Assembly (NCBI GenBank): GCA_963533935.1
Contig: CAUSQL010000005.1
Location: 1-64,000 of the forward strand
Direction: 5' to 3'
DNA length: 64,000 nucleotides
From: CAUSKK01 sp963533935
GTDB lineage: Bacteria > Pseudomonadota > Gammaproteobacteria > Cardiobacteriales > Cardiobacteriaceae
Under the pieces are notes generated by a model. It did no database searches, was not told the origin of the DNA, and worked only from the letters and a program-made list of their open reading frames with translations. The position numbers and the translations under genes are program-made. This document shows, piece after piece, positions 25,693-33,923 of this stretch; positions within the stretch are counted from its first letter, which is position 1; the number at the start of each line of letters is the position of its first letter.

Positions 25693-26673
25693 ATGACTAA
25701 GAGAAGCCTCTTTACTCCGCGCCTGGAGATAAAGCCCTACGAATACCCAGAATTACTCGATTTCAAAGACTCCATTCGCCACTCCTACTGGCTGCACACG
25801 GAATTTAACTTCACCTCAGACATTCAGGATTACAAGACCGCCATCGACGACAAGGAACGCACGGCCATGACCCGCGCCATGCTTGCCATTTCCCAGGTGG
25901 AAGTGAACGTGAAGCGCTTCTGGGGCGACCTGTACCGCTATTTCCCCAAGCCGGAAATTGACGACGTGGGCGGCACCTTCGCCGAAAGTGAAATTCGCCA
26001 CAAGGACGCCTATTCCTTTCTACTGGAGCAGCTGGGCATGAACGAGCTGTTCAGCCAAATCCGCGAAATGCCGGCGCTCATGGCCCGCATCAACTACATC
26101 GACGATTTCATGCAGTACAAGGACCGGGGCAACCAGCACTTTATCCTGACCCTGATTATGTTCGCCCTCTTCGTGGAGCACATTTCCCTGTTCGGCCAGT
26201 TCATCATCATCATGTCCTTCAACAAGCAGCGCAATTTGTTCAAGGGCATTTCCAACGCGGTGGAAGCCACCTCCAAGGAGGAGGAAATTCACGGCCGCTT
26301 CGGCATCACCCTCTACGGCATATTGAAGGAGGAGGAGCCGCAGCTGTTCACACCGGAATTCTACGAAGACCTGCGCCGGCTGGCCGACCATGCCCTGACC
26401 GCGGAACGGAAGATTCTCGACTGGATTTTCGAGGCGGGCGATTTGGACTTCCTCAGCCGCCACACCGTGGAGAATTACATCATTAACCGCTACAACAATT
26501 CCCTGGAAGTGCTTGGCCTGGGCCGGCCCTATCCCGTTGATGAGGAGCGGCTGAAGGAAACCGAATGGTTCGACATTGAGATTCTCTCTGGCAAGGACCC
26601 GGACTTCTTCAATAAGCGTTCCACGGATTATTCAAAAAAAATGAAACAGATTACCGCCGATGACCTCTTCTAA
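25693..26673 (+). CDS. nrdB: Class I ribonucleotide reductase, small (beta) subunit
   Basis: Makes and stores the radical for deoxyribonucleotide synthesis. The 326-residue ferritin-like protein has carboxylate and histidine ligands in ISQVEV, ESEIRH, VEHISLFGQF and KEEEIHGRFG. The tyrosine seven residues after the Glu of EIRH occupies the place of E. coli Tyr122, so a tyrosyl radical is plausible. The first metal ligand appears to be Glu (QVEV) in place of the usual Asp, as in chlamydial-type and related subclasses. nrdB precedes nrdA and overlaps it by 14 bases, the reverse of the E. coli order. Confidence 0.92.
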   Translation: MTKRSLFTPRLEIKPYEYPELLDFKDSIRHSYWLHTEFNFTSDIQDYKTAIDDKERTAMTRAMLAISQVEVNVKRFWGDLYRYFPKPEIDDVGGTFAESEIRHKDAYSFLLEQLGMNELFSQIREMPALMARINYIDDFMQYKDRGNQHFILTLIMFALFVEHISLFGQFIIIMSFNKQRNLFKGISNAVEATSKEEEIHGRFGITLYGILKEEEPQLFTPEFYEDLRRLADHALTAERKILDWIFEAGDLDFLSRHTVENYIINRYNNSLEVLGLGRPYPVDEERLKETEWFDIEILSGKDPDFFNKRSTDYSKKMKQITADDLF

Positions 26674-28333
26674 CGCTAGGAACCGGCCAGATTTCGCCTG
26701 GCTTAACGAGGAGAGTCGCCTCTTCCTCCAGCGGGGTTACCTGTTGGCGGGCACCAAACCGGAAGAGCGGGTGCGCTACATTGCCGACTACGCCGAGCAG
26801 GTGCTGCAAATGCCCGGCTTCGGCGACCGCTTCTACCACTACATGGCCCGGGGCTACTTCTCCCTGTCGTCGCCCATCTGGTCGAACTTCGGCCTGAGCC
26901 GCGGCCTGCCCATCTCCTGCTTCGGCAGCTACATCGGCGACAGCATTCAGTCCATTCTGCGCACCGCCTCCGAGGTGGGCATGATGAGCAAGATTGGCGG
27001 CGGCACCAGCGCCTACTTCGGCGCCATTCGCCCGCGGGGTAGTGCCATTACTAATAACGGCAAATCCGACGGTTCCTTTAACTTTGCCAAGCTGTTCAAC
27101 TGCACCATCGACGTTATTTCCCAGGGCACCAGCCGCAAGGGCCAATTCGCCGGCTACATCGACATCGACCACGGCGACATCGAGGAATGGCTGGACATAC
27201 ACACCGAGGGCAACCCGATTCAATTGATGTACTACGGCGTCTGCATCAGCCGCCAGTGGTTTAAAGAAATGCGCGAGGGCGACGCCGGCAAGCGGCGCAT
27301 CTGGGCCAAGGTGCTCCAGCGCAAGGCGGAAACCGGCATTCCCTACCTGTTCTTCAGCGACAACGCCAACGAGGGCCGGCCGGACGTTTATAAAAATCTG
27401 GATTTAAAAATTCACGCCTCCAATCTCTGTTCGGAAATCATGCTGCCGGCCAGCGAGGAAGAGAGCTTTGTCTGCTGCCTATCCTCCATCAATCTGCTGC
27501 ACTACGACGAGTGGAAGGACACGGACGCGGTGGAAACCCTCACCTACTTCCTGGACGCGGTCATGGAGGAATTCATACAGAAGAGCGCGACCATTCCCTA
27601 TTTGGACCGGGCCCACCGCTTCGCCCGCCGCCACCGGGCCCTGGGCCTGGGCGTGCTCGGCTGGCACTCCTACCTGCAGTCCCACAATCTGCCCTTCGAC
27701 AGCTTTGAATCCACCATGCGCAACGGGGAAATCTTCCGGCTGCTGCAACAGCGCACTTTGGCTGCGTCCCGGGAGCTGGCGCAACGCTTCGGCGAACCGG
27801 AGCTGCTGCAGGGCTACGGCCGCCGCAACACCACCTTAATGAGCGTGGCGCCGACCAAGTCCAGCAGCTTCATACTCGGCAGCGTGTCGCCGTCGGTGGA
27901 ACCATTTAAGTCCAACTACCACGTGAAGGATTTGGCCAAGATTAAGACGGTTTATAAGAATCCCTACCTGGTGGAACTGCTGCGCCAGAAGGGGTTGGAC
28001 AAGGAAAGCACCTGGCAGAGCATTCTCACCTTTAACGGTTCCGTGCAGCACCTGGACGCCCTCAGCGACGAGGAGAAGGAGGTTTTCAAGACCTTCGAGG
28101 AAATTTCCCAGCTGGCCATAATCCAGCAGGCGGGCCAGCGGCAGAAGTACATCGACCAGGGCCAGAGCCTGAACGTGATAATTCACCCGTCCACGCCGAC
28201 CCGAGACATTAACCAGCTGTACCTGCGCGCCGAGGAGCTGGGGCTGAAGTCCCTGTACTACCAGCATTCCATGAGTGCGGCCCAGCGCTTTAACCGGGAT
28301 TTGCTGACCAGCTGCGCCAGCTGCGAGGGTTAA
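26660..28333 (+). CDS. nrdA: Class I ribonucleotide reductase, large (alpha) subunit, compact
   Basis: Catalytic subunit that reduces ribonucleoside diphosphates. It has the redox cysteine in LPISCFGS, the active-site NLCSEI, the second redox cysteine in FVCCLSSINL, the radical-transfer pair in SLYYQHS and a C-terminal SCASC. At 557 residues it is about 200 shorter than E. coli NrdA. The N-terminal ATP-cone is absent, so dATP feedback through that domain is not expected. The ATG lies inside the end of nrdB. A perfect 82-bp palindrome follows the stop by 4 bases. Confidence 0.94.
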   Translation: MTSSNARNRPDFAWLNEESRLFLQRGYLLAGTKPEERVRYIADYAEQVLQMPGFGDRFYHYMARGYFSLSSPIWSNFGLSRGLPISCFGSYIGDSIQSILRTASEVGMMSKIGGGTSAYFGAIRPRGSAITNNGKSDGSFNFAKLFNCTIDVISQGTSRKGQFAGYIDIDHGDIEEWLDIHTEGNPIQLMYYGVCISRQWFKEMREGDAGKRRIWAKVLQRKAETGIPYLFFSDNANEGRPDVYKNLDLKIHASNLCSEIMLPASEEESFVCCLSSINLLHYDEWKDTDAVETLTYFLDAVMEEFIQKSATIPYLDRAHRFARRHRALGLGVLGWHSYLQSHNLPFDSFESTMRNGEIFRLLQQRTLAASRELAQRFGEPELLQGYGRRNTTLMSVAPTKSSSFILGSVSPSVEPFKSNYHVKDLAKIKTVYKNPYLVELLRQKGLDKESTWQSILTFNGSVQHLDALSDEEKEVFKTFEEISQLAIIQQAGQRQKYIDQGQSLNVIIHPSTPTRDINQLYLRAEELGLKSLYYQHSMSAAQRFNRDLLTSCASCEG

Positions 28334-28337
28334 GCTA

Positions 28338-28419
28338 ATTTACAAACGGACGGGCGCTTATCTTGTATGTATTTAGAGCTCTAAATACATACAAGATAAG
28401 CGCCCGTCCGTTTGTAAAT
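28338..28419. repeat. Perfect 82-bp palindrome
   Basis: Two palindromic-repeat units arranged as an exact inverted repeat, 41 bases each side of the centre of GAGCTC, with no mismatch and no loop. Ends are ATTTACAAACGGACGGGCGC. It lies 4 bases after the nrdA stop. The stretch 28420-28573 beyond it holds only a small inverted repeat (GGCTTAA/TTAAGCC, 28433-28453) and no gene. Confidence 0.95.
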
Positions 28420-28573
28420 GACCTTTGATGATGGCTTAAGAACGGTTTAAGCCGTCCCCAATGCTAATTGGAGCGCGGCCAGGGCCGCCGCTATTATTAA
28501 GCTGGAACGGCCAGCTGGCACCCTTACAAGGGTTTCCCGTGGCCGGCCCCGCCGCGATGGTTGCCATTGGGAA

Positions 28574-28690
28574 TTTTACAGACAGTGGAAGCGCCCCGTT
28601 GTATGTTTAAGCATTTAAACAAACAGACGGGCGCTTTGGCTGTATGTATTTAAGGCCTTAATTACATACAACTAAAGCGCCTAGCGCGTG
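28574..28690. repeat. Palindromic repeat cluster before the yheS stop
   Basis: An AAGCGCCCC unit (28574-28609) is followed by an inverted pair (28612-28690) around TTAAGGCCTTAA. The last unit ends in the variant CGCCTAGCGCGTGAGACC in place of the usual CCCGTCCGTTTGTA end. Confidence 0.8.
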
Positions 28691-28734
28691 AGACCGCTAC
28701 GTTCCTCCGTTAGTAATCAACGTCGTATTAGGAC

Positions 28735-30600
28735 CTAATCTTCGTTTTCCGCCGCCTCCAGGGCCGCGGCGCAGCTCAACCAGTGTTCTTCCGCCGCCGT
28801 CAGCTGGCCCTGCAATTCGCGCTGCCGGGCCAGCACCCGCTGTAGTTCTTCCTTGTTCTCGTAGAGGGCGCCGTCGGTCAGCCGCGCCTCAATTTCCGCC
28901 AGCTGTGTTTGCAGGGGCAGAAGCGCCTTTTCCGCCCTGTTCAGCGCCTGCTGTAGGGGCTTCAGCCGCTCGCGCCGCTCCGCCCGCCGCTGTTTCTCGT
29001 TCACCTTCGGCGCCGCGTCTTCTTTGGCAACGGGCTGGTTCTTCTCCCGCAATAGGAGTTGCTGGTAATCGTCCAGGTCGCCGTTGAACTCCTGCACCCG
29101 CCCGTCGGCCACCAGCAGGAATTCATCGCAGCAGCTGCGCAGCAGCGGCCGGTGGTGGGAGATGAGCACCAGGCCGCCGCCGTAGTCCTGCAGCGCCGCC
29201 ATCAGCGCTTCGCCCATGGCCAAATCCAGGTGGTTGGTGGGCTCGTCCAGCAGCAGCAGGTTCGGTTTCTGGCTGACCAGCAGGGCCAGGGCCAGCCGCG
29301 CCCGTTCGCCGCCGGAATAGCTGCTGACCGGCGCTTCCAGCCGGTCGCCGCGGAAACCAAAGCCGCCAAGGAAATTACGCCCCTCCTGCTCCGGCCGCTG
29401 CGGGTGCAGCCGCTGCCAGTGTTCCAGCCCGTTCCGGTCGCCGCTCAAACTGTCCAGCTGGTGCTGGGTGAAATAGGCCCGCTGGCAGTGCTGGTGCCAG
29501 CTGTATTCGCCGGCCGCCGGTGTCAGCTCCCCGGCGATGAACTTCAGCAGCGTGGACTTGCCGGCGCCGTTGCGGCCCAGCAGCCCCAGCCGACTATTGG
29601 GGCCGAGGCGCAGCTTCACATCGCTGAGAATGGGCGTATCGCCGTAGGCCAGCTGCACCTGCCGCGCGGAAAACAGCGGGTTCGGCAGCTGCTCCGGCGC
29701 CGGAAAATTCAGCTGGTAATCCTCCCCGTCCAGCGCCGCCGGCCATTCGCGCATTTTCTCCAGCATCTTTAAGCGGCTCTGGGCCTGGCGCGCCTTGGAG
29801 GCCTTGGCGCGGAAGCGGCGCACGAAATCCTCCAGATGGGCGCGGCGCTGCTCGTCCTGGCGCTGGAGCGCCTCCCGCTGGGCCTGTTCCGCCGCGTACT
29901 GGCGCTGGAATTCGCTGTAATTGCCGCTGTAGAGGCGCAGCTGGCGATTTTCCAGGTGGAGAATTTGCCCGCAGAGGCTGTCCAGCAGCTCCCGGTCGTG
30001 GGCGATGATGATTTGCGTGCAGGGCAGATTCTTCAGGTAATCCTGGAGCCAGATGAGCGCGTCCAGGTCCAAATGGTTGGAAGGTTCGTCCAGCAGCAGC
30101 AAATCCGCCGGCGCGATTAGGGCCTGGGCCAGATTTAAACGCATGCGCCAGCCGCCGGAGAATTCCGCCACCGGCCGGGCCAGCTGTTCCGGGCGGAAGC
30201 CGAGGCCGTCCAGCAGCTTCTTCGCCCGCGCTTCCTGCTCGTAGCCGTAGATGGCGTTAAAGAAGTCATGGGCGGCGGCAATTTCCTCGCCGCTGCGGGC
30301 GGTTGCCAGCATTTGTTGGCCGCGGCGAAAGTCTTTATGGCCGTCCAGCACGTAATCCAGGGCGCTCTGGGCCAGCCCCGGCGTTTCCTGGCGTACCTTG
30401 GCCACCAGCCAGCGCTCCGGCAGGGTGCAGGTGCCGCCGTCCGGGCCAATTTCCCCATTGAGCAGGCTCAGCAGGGTGGATTTGCCGCTGCCGTTGCGGC
30501 CGACCAGGCCCACCTTCTGCCGCGGGTGAATTTGCAGGGTGGCCCCTTCAATGAGGTTGCGGCCGCCGCGGGCCAGGGTTAAATGGTCAAGCACAATCAT
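28735..30600 (-). CDS. yheS: ABC-F family ATPase YheS
   Basis: Soluble translation-associated ATPase with two ABC domains joined by a linker. The first domain has GLVGRNGSGKS, SGGWRMRLNLAQAL and LLLLDEPSNHLDLD. The second has GLLGRNGAGKS, YSGGERARLALALL and LLLLDEPTNHLDL. Sequence, length (621 against 637) and the C-terminal coiled coil fit E. coli YheS. The second H-loop reads SHHR where most ABC-F proteins have SHDR, while the first has AHDR. The start lies 60 bases from divergent proB. Confidence 0.93.
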   Translation of the reverse strand: MIVLDHLTLARGGRNLIEGATLQIHPRQKVGLVGRNGSGKSTLLSLLNGEIGPDGGTCTLPERWLVAKVRQETPGLAQSALDYVLDGHKDFRRGQQMLATARSGEEIAAAHDFFNAIYGYEQEARAKKLLDGLGFRPEQLARPVAEFSGGWRMRLNLAQALIAPADLLLLDEPSNHLDLDALIWLQDYLKNLPCTQIIIAHDRELLDSLCGQILHLENRQLRLYSGNYSEFQRQYAAEQAQREALQRQDEQRRAHLEDFVRRFRAKASKARQAQSRLKMLEKMREWPAALDGEDYQLNFPAPEQLPNPLFSARQVQLAYGDTPILSDVKLRLGPNSRLGLLGRNGAGKSTLLKFIAGELTPAAGEYSWHQHCQRAYFTQHQLDSLSGDRNGLEHWQRLHPQRPEQEGRNFLGGFGFRGDRLEAPVSSYSGGERARLALALLVSQKPNLLLLDEPTNHLDLAMGEALMAALQDYGGGLVLISHHRPLLRSCCDEFLLVADGRVQEFNGDLDDYQQLLLREKNQPVAKEDAAPKVNEKQRRAERRERLKPLQQALNRAEKALLPLQTQLAEIEARLTDGALYENKEELQRVLARQRELQGQLTAAEEHWLSCAAALEAAENED

Positions 30601-30660
30601 GGCTGAAGGGCCGGGAAGTTTTGCAGCATAATTTTTAGTCCTTTAAGCCACGGAGGGCCT

Positions 30661-31755
30661 ATGAAAACCATCGTCATTAAATTCGGCACCAGCCTGCTAA
30701 CCCGCGGCGGGGCGCGGCTGGACCAGGCGCACATGATAAACCTGGTGGGCCAATGTGCCCAGCTGCACGGCCAGGGCCAGCGGCTGATTTTGGTCAGCTC
30801 GGGGGCGGTGGCCGCCGGCCGCGACTATCTGGGTAATCCGGAACTGCCGAACAGTCCCACCCTGCGCCGCATGCTGGCCTCCGTGGGCCAGACCCAGCTG
30901 ATGAATGTGTGGGCCAAGCTCTTCGCCATTTACGATTTAAAGGTGGGGCAAATGCTGCTGACCCGGGCGGACATCGAGCAGCGCGAGCATTTTCTCAACG
31001 GCCGCGACACCCTATTAACCATGCTGGAGCAGGGCATTATTCCCATCATTAACGAGAACGACGCGGTGGCAACGGCGGAGGCGCGGGTCGGCGACAACGA
31101 CAATCTGGCGGCGCTGGTAGCCATGCTGGCGCGGGCCGACCGGCTGATTCTCCTCACCGACCAGGAGGGGCTCTACGACGACGACCCGCGGCAGAATCCC
31201 GGCGCCCGACTTATCAGGGAAGTAAGGGAAATTACTCCGGCGGTGAAGCACATGGCCGGCGGCAGCGGCACGACCCTCGGCACCGGCGGCATGGCCACCA
31301 AGGTGGCGGCGGCGGAGCTGGCCGGCCGGGCGGCAGTGGAAACCATCGTCTGCAGCGGCTTTGCCGAGCAGGTGCTGCTGCGCTGGGCCGAAGGTGCTGG
31401 GCCGGGCACCCGCTTTCTCGCGGCGAAGAACCGGCTGGAAAGCCGCAAGCAGTGGCTATTCGGCGCACCGCGGGCCGGGCGCCTGTTCATTGATGCGGGG
31501 GCGGAAACGGCGCTGGTGCAGGGGCAGAAGTCGCTGTTGGCGGTGGGGGTGCGGCGCATTGAGGGGGATTTTCCCCGCGGCGCGGTGGTGGAAATCTGTA
31601 GTGTGGCTGGCGAACCGCTGGCGCTGGGCCTGGTGCGCCAGGGCAGCGAGAATCTGGCGAAGATTAAGGGCCAGCAGTCGGCGGCGCTGGAGGCAATCCT
31701 CGGCTACCCGTCCAGCGGCCAGGTGGTGCACCGGGACGATTTAATACTGCTGTAA
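30661..31755 (+). CDS. proB: Glutamate 5-kinase
   Basis: First enzyme of proline synthesis. The amino-acid-kinase domain shows IVIKFGTSLL, LVSSGAVAAG, NENDAVA, GDNDNLAALVA and LTDQEGLY. A C-terminal PUA domain follows from about residue 270. Length 364 matches the family. The ribosome-binding site GGAGG is 5 to 10 bases upstream. proA is not adjacent; proC is at 55.5 kb. Its TAA stop forms the first bases of a palindromic repeat. Confidence 0.96.
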   Translation: MKTIVIKFGTSLLTRGGARLDQAHMINLVGQCAQLHGQGQRLILVSSGAVAAGRDYLGNPELPNSPTLRRMLASVGQTQLMNVWAKLFAIYDLKVGQMLLTRADIEQREHFLNGRDTLLTMLEQGIIPIINENDAVATAEARVGDNDNLAALVAMLARADRLILLTDQEGLYDDDPRQNPGARLIREVREITPAVKHMAGGSGTTLGTGGMATKVAAAELAGRAAVETIVCSGFAEQVLLRWAEGAGPGTRFLAAKNRLESRKQWLFGAPRAGRLFIDAGAETALVQGQKSLLAVGVRRIEGDFPRGAVVEICSVAGEPLALGLVRQGSENLAKIKGQQSAALEAILGYPSSGQVVHRDDLILL

Positions 31756-31833
31756 ATACAAACAGGGAAGCGCTTCTATTGTTTGTATAAATGCGATTTT
31801 TACAAACAACAGAAGCGCTTCTATGTATGTTTA
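31753..31833. repeat. Palindromic repeat pair between proB and sdhE
   Basis: Two units with GAAGCGCTTC cores (31753-31790 and 31797-31833) fill the convergent junction. Their cores are themselves palindromic (AGAAGCGCTTCT) and their outer ends read TACAAAC and TGTATGTTTA. Confidence 0.85.
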
Positions 31834-31837
31834 ACGG

Positions 31838-32086
31838 CTATTGCGCATTGCTGTTCAGAATGGACTTATCCCGCAGCAAATCAATGAGCCCGTTAATCTC
31901 TGCGTCATCACTGCGGGTGCGGCCGAAGAGCAAATCCACGATGAGCGGGTCCTGAAAATCCAGCAGCCTGTGGAAGGCGGCTTGCTGGGCCGGGCTGGCC
32001 TGCGGGTAGTCTTCCAGCCGGTAGCTGTTCATCAGTAAATCCAGCTCCTTCATGCCGCGGCGGCAGCGCCATTCCAGGTTTTTCAT
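31838..32086 (-). CDS. sdhE: FAD assembly factor SdhE
   Basis: Small protein that assists covalent attachment of FAD to succinate dehydrogenase. The 82-residue sequence begins MKNLEWRCRRGMKELDLLM, matching the conserved RRGM-ELD patch that is essential in SdhE. ATG 32086 overlaps the sodA stop as ATGA and is chosen over the upstream in-frame start. Coupling to a superoxide dismutase gene is unusual. Confidence 0.88.
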   Translation of the reverse strand: MKNLEWRCRRGMKELDLLMNSYRLEDYPQASPAQQAAFHRLLDFQDPLIVDLLFGRTRSDDAEINGLIDLLRDKSILNSNAQ

Positions 32087-32676
32087 TGGCCGGCGAAGCG
32101 CTGGGCCACGAAGGGCCAATTCACCACCTTGAACCAGTTATCCAGGTAGTCGGCGCGCTTGTTCTGGTAGCGCAGGTAGTAGGCGTGCTCCCACACGTCG
32201 CAGCCCAGCAACGGCGTGCCCTGCACCGCGGCCACGTCCATCAGCGGGTTGTCCTGGTTCGGCGTGGAGGAAATCACCAGCTTGCCGTCCTTGAGCACCA
32301 GCCAGGCCCAGCCGGAACCGAACTGCTTCAGGGCCGCGTCCTTGAATTGGCTCTGGAAGTTCTCCAGGGAACCGAAATCCCGATTGATGGCCGCCAGCAG
32401 CTCGCCCTCCGGTGCCTTAAAGTTCGGGGTCATGGCCTGCCAGAACAGGCTGTGGTTGTAGAGGCCGCCGCCGTTGTTGCGCACCGCCGGACTGTACTGG
32501 CTGATGGTTTTAAGAATTTCCTCCAGGCTCTTGTCGGTCGTGCCGATGTTGGCGACGAAGTTATCGAAGTAGGCCTTGTGGTGGCGGGAATGGTGAATTT
32601 CCATGGTTTCCTTGTCGATGAAGGGTTCCAGGGCGTCGTAGCTGTAGGGCAGTTGGGGGAAGGTGAAATTACTCAT
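32083..32676 (-). CDS. sodA: Superoxide dismutase, Fe/Mn family
   Basis: Dismutes superoxide in the cytoplasm. Metal ligands are the His of EIHHSRHH (near residue 27), the His of NHSLFW, and the Asp and His of DVWEHAYY. The GGGLYNHSLFW context and the NQDNPLM glutamine resemble manganese-type enzymes such as E. coli SodA more than FeSOD. A cambialistic enzyme cannot be excluded. Length is 197 residues. It shares a transcript with sdhE. Confidence 0.93.
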   Translation of the reverse strand: MSNFTFPQLPYSYDALEPFIDKETMEIHHSRHHKAYFDNFVANIGTTDKSLEEILKTISQYSPAVRNNGGGLYNHSLFWQAMTPNFKAPEGELLAAINRDFGSLENFQSQFKDAALKQFGSGWAWLVLKDGKLVISSTPNQDNPLMDVAAVQGTPLLGCDVWEHAYYLRYQNKRADYLDNWFKVVNWPFVAQRFAGQ

Positions 32677-32705
32677 GGATTCCTCGCTAAATGTTGAAAA
32701 GGTCC

Positions 32706-32733
32706 AGTATAGTTAGCCGCCGCCGGGCCACAA
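32706..32733 (-). promoter_or_regulatory. Promoter of sodA-sdhE
   Basis: On the minus strand TTGTGG (32728-32733) precedes TATACT (32706-32711) by 16 bases, about 30 bases upstream of the sodA ATG. No Fur or SoxS box was recognised. Confidence 0.5.
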
Positions 32734-32799
32734 TGGAGTTAATAAATTAGGCCCTTGAGGATTATTAATGCTAGGCTTGGGCTTTTTTAAGGAGCAAGC

Positions 32800-33345
32800 A
32801 TGAAGAAACTACTGCTATTAACCGTTATGGCCAGCGCCGGCGCCGCCGACCTCAAGCTGGAAAGCAAGGATTTACAGAACGGCCAGGCCGGGCCGCTCAG
32901 CTTTAATTCGGCCCAGTTCGGCTGCAGCGGCCAGGACCAGTCGCCGGAATTGCACTGGTCGGGGGTGCCGGAGGGCACGAAAAGCCTGGCCGTAACCGTT
33001 TACGACAAGGACGCGCCCACCGGCTCCGGCTTCTGGCACTGGACGGTGATGAATCTGCCCGCCGACACCAGGGAGCTGCCCGCCAACGCCGGTGCCAAGG
33101 ACGCGAAATTGCCGGCCGGGGCGGTGGTTCTAAAGAACGACGCCGGCGAAAAGGCTTTTATTGGTTCCTGCCCGCCGGAGGGCCGCGAGCACCACTATTT
33201 CATTACCGTTCACGCCCTGGACTACGTGCCGGAGCTGAAGGGTGAAGAGAGCCCGGCCCTGGCCGGCTTCCTGCGCTACGGCCACGAGCTGGCCACGGCC
33301 ACCATTGAAGTAACCCACAAACGGGAAAAGGCCGAGAAAAAATAG
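32800..33345 (+). CDS. YbhB/YbcL family Raf kinase inhibitor-like (PEBP) protein
   Basis: A 181-residue phosphatidylethanolamine-binding-protein fold protein with a signal peptide (MKKLLLLTVMASAGA, cleavage near residue 15-16), so probably periplasmic. Family blocks are SPELHWSGVPEGTKSLAVTVYDKDAP, FWHWTVMNLP, CPPEGREHHYFITVHALD, and a final block around ATATIEVTH. Bacterial function is not established. AAGGAG lies 8 bases before the ATG. The rnpB promoter begins just after its stop. Confidence 0.9.
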   Translation: MKKLLLLTVMASAGAADLKLESKDLQNGQAGPLSFNSAQFGCSGQDQSPELHWSGVPEGTKSLAVTVYDKDAPTGSGFWHWTVMNLPADTRELPANAGAKDAKLPAGAVVLKNDAGEKAFIGSCPPEGREHHYFITVHALDYVPELKGEESPALAGFLRYGHELATATIEVTHKREKAEKK

Positions 33346-33349
33346 GCCG

Positions 33350-33378
33350 TTGCAAGGCCGTGGCCTTGGCCCTAGAAT
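33350..33378 (+). promoter_or_regulatory. Promoter of rnpB
   Basis: TTGCAA (33350-33355), a 17-base spacer and TAGAAT (33373-33378) give a start near 33385, matching the 5' end of the RNA. Confidence 0.7.
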
Positions 33379-33383
33379 TGGCC

Positions 33384-33714
33384 GCGAGTTCGCCGGACAA
33401 CCGCTCCCGTCAGGGGGAGGAAAGTCCGAGCTTCACAGGGTGCGGTGCTAGATAACGTCTAGACGGCGCGAGCCGATGGAAAGTGCAACAGAAAGATACC
33501 GCCTTAGGGTAAGGGTGAAATGGTGCGGTAAGAGCGCACCGCGGGACTGGCGACAGGACCGGCTAGGCAAACCCCACCGGAAGCAAGACCAAATAGAAGG
33601 CCCATGGGGCGACCCGTCCCGGCCTTGGGTAGGTTGCTAGAGGCGGCCAGCGATGGCCGTCCCAGATGAATGGTTGTCCTCGACAGAACTCGGCTTACAG
33701 GCGAACTCACCCCT
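33384..33714 (+). ncRNA. rnpB: RNase P RNA, bacterial class A
   Basis: Catalytic RNA that matures tRNA 5' ends. The P1 stem is formed by GAGTTCGCC (33386-33394) and GGCGAACTC (33700-33708). The conserved block GGGAGGAAAGTCCGAGCTTC follows P3. The AGAAAGATACCGCC and GGTAAGGGTGAAA segments and the GCAAACCCC loop are all present. The ends are estimated from P1. No terminator separates it from arfA, 18 bases downstream. Confidence 0.95.
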
Positions 33715-33731
33715 TATTTTTCGGAGTAAAC

Positions 33732-33923
33732 ATGGCTAAACAGCAACAGCGCGCGTTAAATCTCGACCTGTTCCACAGCGGCAAATACCGCCAGCGGGTC
33801 GAACGCAATAAAAAGAAAGACTACCAACGGCAGCCCAAACACAGAAACCGCCACCTCGATGGCGGTTATTTTTTGTCCGGTTTTTTTTACCGACGGACGG
33901 GCGCTTTACCTGTATGTAATTAG
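33732..33923 (+). CDS. arfA: Alternative ribosome-rescue factor A (ArfA-like)
   Basis: A 63-codon gene. The segment DLFHSGKYRQRVERNKKK, then a Lys/Arg-rich stretch ending KHRNR, matches the ArfA pattern (LFRQRVEKNKK, GKHGNR). ArfA recruits RF2 to stalled ribosomes as back-up to tmRNA. As in E. coli, an intrinsic terminator lies inside the reading frame, so most transcripts would lack a stop codon and be tagged by tmRNA. The hydrophobic C-terminal residues FFYRRTGALPVCN and the TAG stop come from a palindromic repeat. GGAG at 33723 is the ribosome-binding site. A longer frame upstream overlaps rnpB and is rejected. Confidence 0.8.
   Translation: MAKQQQRALNLDLFHSGKYRQRVERNKKKDYQRQPKHRNRHLDGGYFLSGFFYRRTGALPVCN
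33846..33874 (+). terminator. Intrinsic terminator inside arfA
   Basis: AACCGCCA and TGGCGGTT pair with a 6-base loop and are followed by ATTTTTT. It sits within codons 39-48 of arfA and may end both the rnpB and arfA transcripts. Confidence 0.85.

Noticed and set aside
33666..33731. An extra 22 residues at the N-terminus of arfA
   Set aside because: They would be encoded by the 3' end of rnpB. The ATG at 33732 has a good GGAG site and matches the ArfA N-terminus.
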